From NCBI RefSeq assembly GCF_000383675.1, contig NZ_KB911820.1, forward strand, positions 124,001-188,000: 64,000 nt of DNA, read 5' to 3'. The notes beneath the pieces are model-generated. The model worked only from the letters and a program-made list of their open reading frames with translations. It ran no database searches and was not told where the DNA came from. How positions within the stretch are numbered: the stretch's first letter is position 1; each line of letters begins with the position of its first letter. Of the stretch, positions 17,186 to 24,336 are shown one piece after another. Position numbers and translations under genes: made by a program. This stretch comes from Terracoccus sp. 273MFTsu3.1. Lineage in GTDB: Bacteria > Actinomycetota > Actinomycetes > Actinomycetales > Dermatophilaceae.

Positions 17186-18580
17186 TCACGACGTCGCGCC
17201 GCCGAGCGACACGAGGACGAAGGCCTCCACCGGCTCGCCCTTGCCCTTGAGGGCGAGGGCGCCGAGCGGCTCGGTCGTCGCACCCGGGAGCAGCGCGAGG
17301 GTCTCGGCCGTGACGGCGACACGCCCGACCGGGGCCTGGCCCTCGATCCGCGAGGCCACGTTGACGGCGTCGCCGATGACGGTGTGGGTGCGTCCGCCCT
17401 CGCTGCCGAGCACGCTGACGAGCACCTCGCCGCTGTTGATCCCGACCCGGAAGCGGGGCCAGCCGGGGTGCTGGTCGGCGATCCGCGCCGTCTCGACCTG
17501 CAGGTCCAGCCCTGCCTGCGCGGCGCGGCGGGCGTGGTCCGGCTGGTCGCCGAGGCGGTTGAACGTAGCCATGATCGCGTCGCCGATGAGGCGGTCGATC
17601 GTGCCCCCGTGCCGCTTGACGACGGCCGGGATCGCGACGGTGAAGTACGCGTTGAGCATGTCGGTGACCTCGCTCGGGTCATGGCCCTCCGAGAAGGTCG
17701 TGAAGCCCTTGAGGTCCGCGAAGAGGATCGACATCTCGCGACGCCCGGCGAGGGTGTCGGCGGTGTAGAGCGCGGCGTAGCGCTCCTCGTGCCACGACTG
17801 CTGCGCGCCCCACGCGACGAGGACGAACGCGGCGAGCATGAGCACGTGCCAGCCCCACCACGAGTAGTGCCAGTTCGGGGCCATCACGATCGCGACCATC
17901 GCCTCGGCGAGGAGGACCATCGCCGACGCCATCGCCGCGGGCAGCAGCCCACCGCGCTGCCACCAGAGGCGCACGTACGTCACGGCAGCCACCCCGAAGA
18001 GCACGACCGACACGATGCCCGCGACGACCATCGGCGGGGAGTCGCGGGCCAGCCCCGGCCCCGCTCCGAACGGTCCGAGCCGCAGCAGCGAGGCGACACC
18101 CCACACGACCATCAGGAGGAGCAGGGCGACGCGCAGGATCCGTGCGCGGCGCATCTCCGCCGCCGCCCGCGCCGCGTCGACCTCGCGCACCGACGCGACC
18201 GCGAAGAGCGAGCCGATGGCGATGCCGACGGGGGTGGAGATGTTGAACCCGGCCGAGGCGGTCTCGAGCAGCATGTGCGGGGTCGCGAGGGCGTGCAGCC
18301 CGAGGAAGCCGGAGGCGGACAGGAACGCGAGGGAGACGTACATGACGCGCACGTCACCCCGGCGCACCGCCGCCGCCCCCGTGCCGTATGCCGTCAGCGC
18401 GCTGAGCAGGGCCGCGCCGAGGACCATCCAGAAGTGGGTCGGGTCGTGCTGCCACTGCATGTCGAGCTGCTCGGAGAGCCGCAGGACCGCGAGGCCGACC
18501 AGTGGCAGCGTCAGCGCGACGGCGCCGACGGCCGCGCGTCGCCGGGCGCCTGGGCGTCCCTCTCCCGGTCCGTCAGCCAT
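17186..18580 (-). CDS. Class III adenylate/guanylate cyclase with membrane domain
   Basis: The 464-residue product has about seven membrane helices in its N-terminal half, then a class III cyclase domain (residues about 275-460). Catalytic features are the metal Asp in ILFADLKGFTTFSE, a second Asp in DRLIGDAIMATFN, and the HTVIGDAVNVASRIEG segment with the Asn/Arg pair that stabilises the transition state. It makes cAMP or cGMP; base specificity is not clear. The membrane part may be a sensor. Its start lies inside the last eight bases of the upstream reductase fusion gene, so the two are co-translated. Confidence 0.88.
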   Translation of the reverse strand: MADGPGEGRPGARRRAAVGAVALTLPLVGLAVLRLSEQLDMQWQHDPTHFWMVLGAALLSALTAYGTGAAAVRRGDVRVMYVSLAFLSASGFLGLHALATPHMLLETASAGFNISTPVGIAIGSLFAVASVREVDAARAAAEMRRARILRVALLLLMVVWGVASLLRLGPFGAGPGLARDSPPMVVAGIVSVVLFGVAAVTYVRLWWQRGGLLPAAMASAMVLLAEAMVAIVMAPNWHYSWWGWHVLMLAAFVLVAWGAQQSWHEERYAALYTADTLAGRREMSILFADLKGFTTFSEGHDPSEVTDMLNAYFTVAIPAVVKRHGGTIDRLIGDAIMATFNRLGDQPDHARRAAQAGLDLQVETARIADQHPGWPRFRVGINSGEVLVSVLGSEGGRTHTVIGDAVNVASRIEGQAPVGRVAVTAETLALLPGATTEPLGALALKGKGEPVEAFVLVSLGGATS

Positions 18581-20351
18581 CGGGGACGGCCTGCGTTTCC
18601 GGACTCCTCGACCGCGACGCCGCCTCGACGAGCGAGAGGTACTGGTGCACCTCCGACACGACGACCGACCCCTCGCCGACCGCCGACGCGACGCGCTTGA
18701 CCGACCCCGCCCGCACGTCCCCGACCGCGAAGAGGCCCGGCACCGAGGTCTCGTGGGCGCACGGGGGCCGCTCGAGGCTCCAGGCACCGGCCTCGCGGAC
18801 ATCGGCGCCGGTCTGCAGGAAGCCCCACGGGTCGCGGGCGACCGCGGCGGGCAGCCACGCCGTGTGGGGCTGCGCGCCGATCATGACGAAGAGGCCGTCC
18901 GCCGGGAGCGAGCGTCGGTCGCCGGTCGTGCGGTCGGCGACGACGACCTCGGACAGCCATCCGTCGCCACTCCCGTCGACGACGTCGGCGTTCGGGACGA
19001 CGGTGATGGTGGGCGACGCCTCGATCTCGTCGATGAGATAGCGCGACATCGTCGCCGAGAGGTCCGGGGTGCGGATGACGACCGTCACGTCCGCGGCGTA
19101 GCGCTGCAGGTGGAGGGCTGCCTGCCCGGCCGAGTTACCGCCGCCCACGATGACCGTGTGCGCCCCGGCGAGTCCGTGCGCCTCGGAGACGTTCGCGCCG
19201 TAGTAGACGCCGGAGCCGCTGAGCGCCTCGAGCGACGGCACCCCGAGGCGCCGGTAGGCCACCCCGGTGGCGAGCAGCACCGCCCGCGCCCGCACGTCAC
19301 CCACGTCGGAGACCGTGACCACGAACCACGAGGACCCGTCGGCGTCGGTGGTCCGGTCGATCGCGGTGACGCGCCGCGTCAGGACGAACCGCGCGCCGAA
19401 GACCCACGCCTGCTGGAAGCCGCGCTGGGCCAGCTCCGCGCCGGAGACCCCCCGCGAGAAGCCGAGGTAGTTGCGGATGAGCGAGCTCGTGCCGGCCTGG
19501 CCGCCGAGCGCGTGCTCCTCGACGCAGAGCACGGACAGCCCCTCCGACGAGCCGTAGACGGCGGCCGCGAGACCGGCCGGCCCGGCGCCGACGACGAGCA
19601 GGTCGACATCGCGCACCTCGTCGCTGGCCCCGTCGCCACGGGGCACCGACAGGTCGGTCCCGATGCCCCAGGCCTGGCAGATCTCGACGTCGGTCGGGTC
19701 GAGCAGGACGCGACCGCCCAGCGCCGCGAGCCAGATGACGAGCGGGCCGTCCGCGTCCTCCGGGTGCGGGGCCTCGATCGCCTGGAGCAGGTCCACCGCC
19801 TCCGCCGAGCCGCGGTCGAGGTACGCGTGCGGGATCCCGTTGCGGGTCAGGAGGGTGCGGACGGCATGACCGCGGGGGTCGCGGGCCGCCCCGACGACGA
19901 CCACCTCGCGCCGGCGGTTCGCGACGGTGCGCGACCAGACCTGGACGAACTCCGAGACGGTGCGGCAGAAGAGCTCGTCCGGCGAGGTCCACGGCTGGAG
20001 CACGTAGTAGTCGATGTCGCCGAGGGACATGCCGCGCAGGATCGCCTCCGCCGTGCGCCCGTCGGCCCAGGCGCCCCACGGCACGAGGAAGGCGCGGGCG
20101 GCGTCCGGGTGCAGGGTGCGCACCGACCGCAGCAGCTCGGCCCCCCCGAGGCCGGGCAGCCACGGGTCGGCGAGGACGAGCGCGACGGGGTCGCGACGCT
20201 CGGCCGCGAGCTCGAGGTGCTGCAGGGCGACGGCGCTGTCGGACTCGCCGCGCACCCGGAAGTCCGCGCCGAAGCGCCGGGCCAGCTCGGTCTCGGTCCG
20301 GGCCAGTGCATCGAGGTCGTGGTCGACGACGAGCAGGAGAGGACGGGTCAT
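18573..20351 (-). CDS. Fused response regulator/thioredoxin-reductase-like flavoprotein
   Basis: The 592-residue product joins an N-terminal receiver domain (VVDHD acidic pocket, likely phosphoryl Asp in VLADPWLPG) to a two-domain NAD(P)H:FAD reductase starting at about residue 285 (DLLVVGAGPAGLAAAVYGSSEG; later HTVIVGGGNSAGQAAL and VPGLFAVGDVRAG). The CxxC disulfide of true thioredoxin reductases is absent; the equivalent region reads SGSGVYYGANVSEAHG. It therefore probably does not reduce thioredoxin. The fused architecture is known in actinobacteria, but its output is not. It overlaps the cyclase gene by eight bases. Confidence 0.88.
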   Translation of the reverse strand: MTRPLLLVVDHDLDALARTETELARRFGADFRVRGESDSAVALQHLELAAERRDPVALVLADPWLPGLGGAELLRSVRTLHPDAARAFLVPWGAWADGRTAEAILRGMSLGDIDYYVLQPWTSPDELFCRTVSEFVQVWSRTVANRRREVVVVGAARDPRGHAVRTLLTRNGIPHAYLDRGSAEAVDLLQAIEAPHPEDADGPLVIWLAALGGRVLLDPTDVEICQAWGIGTDLSVPRGDGASDEVRDVDLLVVGAGPAGLAAAVYGSSEGLSVLCVEEHALGGQAGTSSLIRNYLGFSRGVSGAELAQRGFQQAWVFGARFVLTRRVTAIDRTTDADGSSWFVVTVSDVGDVRARAVLLATGVAYRRLGVPSLEALSGSGVYYGANVSEAHGLAGAHTVIVGGGNSAGQAALHLQRYAADVTVVIRTPDLSATMSRYLIDEIEASPTITVVPNADVVDGSGDGWLSEVVVADRTTGDRRSLPADGLFVMIGAQPHTAWLPAAVARDPWGFLQTGADVREAGAWSLERPPCAHETSVPGLFAVGDVRAGSVKRVASAVGEGSVVVSEVHQYLSLVEAASRSRSPETQAVPDG

Positions 20352-20476
20352 GGAAACCCCTCGTGCAGTGTGCGGGCAGGACGACGTGCGACCACCCCTC
20401 TGTCGACGGTAGGACGGTCCACCCGCCTGCGGGTCCCGAACGGACGATCTGCTCGCCCCTCGGCCAAGATGGGGCC

Positions 20477-21712
20477 ATGGCACCACTGGGACCACCCACC
20501 GCGTACGACGTCGACCGGATCCGTTGGCACTTCCCCGCGCTGCACGAGGGTGCCGCCCACTTCGACGGCCCCGGCGGGTCACAGGTGCCCGACACCGTCG
20601 CGACGGCCGTCGTCGAGACGCTCACCTCGGCCATCTCGAACCGCGGCAGCGTGACCCCGGCCGAACGCCGGGCCGACCGCATCGTCGTCGAGGCGCGCGC
20701 CGCCATGGGCGACCTGCTGGCGGTCGACCCGGGTGGCGTCGTCTTCGGCCGATCGGCCACCGAGCTGACCTTCCACCTCGCCCGCACGCTCTCGGCGGTC
20801 TGGGGGCCGGGCGACGAGGTCGTCGTGAGCCGTCTCGACCACGACGCCAACATCCGGCCGTGGGTGCTCGCGGCCGAGGCGCGTGGCGCCACGGTGCGCT
20901 GGGCCGAGTTCGACCCGGGCACAGGCGAGCTCAGCCCCGATGCGGTCGCCGCGGTCGTCGGCGAGCGCACGCGACTCGTCGCGGTGACCGCCGCGTCCAA
21001 CCTCATCGGCACGCGCCCGGACCTTCCCGCCATCGCCGAGATCGCCCACGCCGCAGGCGCCCTGCTCTGGGTCGACGGCGTCCACGCGACCGCGCACGTG
21101 CTCACCGACGTGCCGGCCAGCGGTGCGGACTTCTGGGTCTGCTCGCCCTACAAGTTCCTCGGCCCGCACCACGGCGTCCTCGCCGCCGCGCCCGCGCTCC
21201 TCGAGACGCTGCACCCCGCCAAGCTGCTTCCCTCGTCCGATGCCGTGCCCGAGCGGTTCGAGCTCGGCACGCTGCCCTACGAGCTGCTCGCCGGCACGAC
21301 CGCCGCCGTCGACTTCCTCGCCGACCTGGCTCTCACCGATCCCTCGCAGCCCCGCCGCCGGCGACTCGTGTCCTCCTTCGCCGCGCTCGAGGCGCACGAG
21401 GCCGGCCTCCTCACCGCGCTGGAGGCGCGGCTGCGCGCCGTCCCCGGGCTCACGGCATACAGCAACGCGCAGCGCCGCACCCCGACGCTGCTCGTCACCG
21501 TCGAGGGGCACGACCCGCAGGACCTGCGCGTCGCCCTCGCCGAGCGCGGTGTCAACGCGCCGGCTGGGCACTTCTACGCGTGGGAGGCCAGCCACGCGCT
21601 CGGGCTCGGCGCCACCGGGGGTCTGCGGATGGGACTTGCTCCCTACACGAGCGCCGACGACGTCGACCGGCTCGCAACCGGCCTCGAGCAGATCTGCGGG
21701 GTGGCCCGATGA
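20477..21712 (+). CDS. Cysteine desulfurase-like PLP enzyme
   Basis: The 411-residue product is a class V aminotransferase-fold protein. Lys226 in SPYKFLGPH is the predicted PLP lysine, with Asp200 and His203 in VDGVHATAH holding the cofactor. The form fits the cysteine desulfurase-like family; a catalytic Cys loop of IscS type is not evident, so true desulfurase activity is uncertain. The gene is divergent from the reductase fusion and overlaps the next gene as ATGA. Confidence 0.87.
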   Translation: MAPLGPPTAYDVDRIRWHFPALHEGAAHFDGPGGSQVPDTVATAVVETLTSAISNRGSVTPAERRADRIVVEARAAMGDLLAVDPGGVVFGRSATELTFHLARTLSAVWGPGDEVVVSRLDHDANIRPWVLAAEARGATVRWAEFDPGTGELSPDAVAAVVGERTRLVAVTAASNLIGTRPDLPAIAEIAHAAGALLWVDGVHATAHVLTDVPASGADFWVCSPYKFLGPHHGVLAAAPALLETLHPAKLLPSSDAVPERFELGTLPYELLAGTTAAVDFLADLALTDPSQPRRRRLVSSFAALEAHEAGLLTALEARLRAVPGLTAYSNAQRRTPTLLVTVEGHDPQDLRVALAERGVNAPAGHFYAWEASHALGLGATGGLRMGLAPYTSADDVDRLATGLEQICGVAR

Positions 21713-22206
21713 GCCGCCCGGTGCCGCTCCCGGCCGGCCCGGGGCAGGAGTCGGTCTGGGACTACCCGCGCCCGCCGGCCGTCGACCCGAGCGGTGAGCT
21801 CGTCGAGGTGCATCTCGGCGGGGAGGTCGTGGCACGCACCCGGGCCTCGCTCCGGGTGCTCGAGACGAGCCACCCGCCCACCTACTACCTCCCGCTCGAC
21901 GCCTTCGTCGACGGTGCACTCGTCGCCGCCCCCGGCAGCTCGGTGTGCGAGTGGAAGGGACAGGCGGCGTACTTCGACGTCGTCGGTGGTGGGCGGCGGG
22001 CGGCCCGGGCCGCGTGGACCTACCCCGACCCCGTGCCGACGTATGCCGTCCTCGCCGGTCACGTCGCCGTCATGCCGGGGCTCGTCGACGCGTGCTTCGT
22101 CGACGGCGAGCAGGTGCGGGCGCAGGACGGCGGCTTCTACGGCGGGTGGATCACCGACCGCGTCGTCGGTCCCTTCAAGGGCGGCCCCGGCTCCTGGGGC
22201 TGGTGA
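21709..22206 (+). CDS. DUF427 family protein
   Basis: The 165-residue product matches DUF427: VARTRASLRVLETSHPPTYY, SVCEWKGQAAYFDV and a C-terminal GGFYGGWITDRVVGPFKG. The fold is a small beta barrel and the molecular role is unknown. Its ATG overlaps the stop of the PLP-enzyme gene, so the two are co-expressed. Confidence 0.85.
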   Translation: MSRPVPLPAGPGQESVWDYPRPPAVDPSGELVEVHLGGEVVARTRASLRVLETSHPPTYYLPLDAFVDGALVAAPGSSVCEWKGQAAYFDVVGGGRRAARAAWTYPDPVPTYAVLAGHVAVMPGLVDACFVDGEQVRAQDGGFYGGWITDRVVGPFKGGPGSWGW

Positions 22207-22369
22207 GCGCAGACCTCACCCTGAGAGGGGGAGGATCGCGGCGGCCCGCAGCGGCAGGCTGGGTCTCGTCGGGGCTGCTCGTCAGCAGACGCCTGCACGC
22301 TCCGACGACACAGCCTCGACCACCGTCGGCTGGCCGGCCGGCCAGCGGCGCCACGCAAAGGAGCACGAG

Positions 22370-22858
22370 ATGGCTGCCTTCACGGTTTGGAAGTTCGACA
22401 ACCTCGACGGCGCCGCGCACGCCGAGACCGTCCTCGAGGACTGTCAGGCGGAGGGGTTCCTCAAGGTCGTCGACCACGCCGTCGTCACCTGGCCCGAAGG
22501 GGACTCGCACCCCAGCACGAGCCACGGGAACGACGAGAAGTGGCGCGGGACCGGCTGGGGCGCGCTGTGGGGCGTCCTCGTCGGGGCGCTCTTCTTCGTC
22601 CCCGTCGTGGGCGGTGTCGTCGGCGCGGCCATCGGGGCCATCAGCAAGATGACCGAGGACGCCGGCATCACCAAGGAGCAGCTGGAGACGATCCGCACCG
22701 AGCTGACCCCGGGCACGTCGGCGCTCTTCGTCGTCACCGAGGAGGGCGACCTCGACCGGGTCGGCGAGCGCCTCCGCGGGATCCACAGCAAGCTCGTCGC
22801 CACCAACCTCACGGACGGCGAGCGCCAGATCCTGCTGGAGACGTTCGGCGGTCGCTGA
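22370..22858 (+). CDS. DUF1269 family membrane-associated protein
   Basis: The 162-residue product resembles DUF1269: VWKFDNLDGAAHAETVLED at the start, a glycine-rich hydrophobic hairpin (residues about 60-92, with VGALFFVPVVGGVVGAAIGA), and a C-terminal GTSALFVVTEEGDLDRV segment. The glycine-rich hairpin suggests membrane association; function is unknown. AAAGGAG lies seven bases before ATG 22370. An 18-bp palindrome GCTGGCCGGCCGGCCAGC sits upstream at 22329-22346. GC-rich repeats follow the stop and may end transcription. Confidence 0.8.
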   Translation: MAAFTVWKFDNLDGAAHAETVLEDCQAEGFLKVVDHAVVTWPEGDSHPSTSHGNDEKWRGTGWGALWGVLVGALFFVPVVGGVVGAAIGAISKMTEDAGITKEQLETIRTELTPGTSALFVVTEEGDLDRVGERLRGIHSKLVATNLTDGERQILLETFGGR

Positions 22859-22906
22859 ACCGAGCCGGGCGCCGGCCGGGCGCGGGCGCCGGCCGGGCCG
22901 GCGCAC

Positions 22907-23401
22907 TCAGCGCGGCAGCTGCTCGATCCGGGCGTCGACGAGCGCTCCGTCACGCACGTCCAGCCACGCGAAGGTCCCGGCCGGCTGACGCCGGCGGTCG
23001 GTCGGCGACCCCGGGTTGAGGATGCGGACGCCGTCGCCGGTCTCGTCGAGCGGGATGTGCGAGTGCCCGAAGACGACGAGGTCGGCCGTCGGGAAACGCC
23101 GCCGCATCCGCGCGGTGCGCCCCTGGCGCTGCCCGCTGTCGTGGATCATCCCGACGCGCAGCCCGTCCAGGTCGACCTCGAGCGTCTCGGGCGCGCCCCA
23201 CGCGGCGACCTCCGCGACGTCGTTGTTGCCCATGACGACGTGCACCGGCGCGAACGACGCGAGCAGGTCGAGGACGTCCGGGGTGCAGACGTCGCCGGCG
23301 TGCAGGATGACGTCGGCCGACCCGAGGTGCGGGAGCAGGGCCGGCGGGCAGGCCTTCCAGTGGCGCGGCGCGTGCGTGTCGGAGACGACGAGGACCCTCA
23401 C
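22907..23401 (-). CDS. YfcE-type metallophosphoesterase
   Basis: The 164-residue product has every YfcE/MJ0936 metal motif: SDTHAPRH, HAGDVC, GNND and FGHSH. It is a cytosolic phosphodiesterase of unknown substrate. The start is GTG at 23401, overlapping the stop of the FAD subunit gene (GTGA), so it belongs to the molybdoenzyme operon although no metabolic link is obvious. Confidence 0.88.
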   Translation of the reverse strand: MRVLVVSDTHAPRHWKACPPALLPHLGSADVILHAGDVCTPDVLDLLASFAPVHVVMGNNDVAEVAAWGAPETLEVDLDGLRVGMIHDSGQRQGRTARMRRRFPTADLVVFGHSHIPLDETGDGVRILNPGSPTDRRRQPAGTFAWLDVRDGALVDARIEQLPR

Positions 23402-24336
23402 GACCGCACGCGCTCGAGGACCTCGAGGACCGTGGCCTCGACGAGCTGCACCTTGTAGCCCGTCTCGGGGAGCGGGCTCGCGCCCTCGGTGGCCAGGTGC
23501 GCGCCGGCGGCGATCGTGTCGTCGTCGAGGGTCGAGCCGGTCAGCAGCTTCTCCACGGCACCGAGCCGCAGGGGAACCGGCGCCACGCCACCGATCGCGA
23601 CGCCGCACGTCGTGACCGTGCCGGCGTCGTCGCGCACGACGCGGACGACCGCCTCGACGAGCGGCCACTCGGCCTCGAACCGGCTGATCGACCGGAAGTA
23701 GGCGGCCCGCTCGCCCGCAGCAGGAGGCGGCAGGGTGACGCGGGTCAGCACCTCGTCGTCGGCGAGCAGGTGGTCACGGCTGGGGTCGGAACCGTCGCCC
23801 AGCACGTCGCCCACCCCGAGACCGTCACGGTGCGTCGTGTCGACGGTGGCGGCATACGTCAGCAGTGCCATCGCGAGGGACGACGGGTGCGGGTGGACGC
23901 ACGGGGCGGTGTCGAAGGCGACGCCGTAGAGGTGGCGCCCGTCGCGCGCGGGGCAGCCGTCGCCGCCCGACTTGAAGCACGACATGTGCGGGTGCCGGAA
24001 GTACCAGCAGCGCGTGCGCTGGAGCAGGTTGCCACCGATCGTCGCGGTGGCACGGACCTGGGGCGTGGCCAGGCCTGCCGCCGTCAGCGCGAGCGCCGGG
24101 TAGTCGGCGGCGAGGTCGCGGGCCACCGTGGCCACGGTGACGCCTGCGCCGAGGGTCGTGCCCGCGTCGGAGCGCTCGACCGCAGCGAAGCCGGGCACCC
24201 CCGTCAGGTCGAGGACGTGCGGCGTGGCGCCCGTCGTGCGCAGCCGCTCCTGGAGATCGGTGCCGCCGGCGCGGTAGACGAGATCGCCCGTGCCGTCGGG
24301 CCGCTCGTCGTATGCCGTGAGGATCGTGAGGCTCAT
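23398..24336 (-). CDS. Xanthine dehydrogenase-family FAD-binding subunit
   Basis: The 312-residue product matches the CoxM/XdhB FAD domain: YRAGGTDLQERL near residue 20, the VRATATIGGNLLQRTRCWYFR loop near 95-115, and a C-terminal CO-dehydrogenase flavoprotein region. It carries electrons from the 2Fe-2S clusters to an acceptor. The Cys-rich CWYFRHPHMSCFKSGGDGC segment suggests the subclass that holds an extra 4Fe-4S cluster, as in some aldehyde oxidoreductases. ATGA overlaps join it to the fused large subunit; GTGA joins it to the phosphoesterase gene. Confidence 0.88.
   Translation of the reverse strand: MSLTILTAYDERPDGTGDLVYRAGGTDLQERLRTTGATPHVLDLTGVPGFAAVERSDAGTTLGAGVTVATVARDLAADYPALALTAAGLATPQVRATATIGGNLLQRTRCWYFRHPHMSCFKSGGDGCPARDGRHLYGVAFDTAPCVHPHPSSLAMALLTYAATVDTTHRDGLGVGDVLGDGSDPSRDHLLADDEVLTRVTLPPPAAGERAAYFRSISRFEAEWPLVEAVVRVVRDDAGTVTTCGVAIGGVAPVPLRLGAVEKLLTGSTLDDDTIAAGAHLATEGASPLPETGYKVQLVEATVLEVLERVRS

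Noticed and set aside
22329-22346. An operator at the 18-bp palindrome GCTGGCCGGCCGGCCAGC
   Set aside because: It is made only of GC-rich repeats likely to occur by chance here, and no regulator gene is adjacent.
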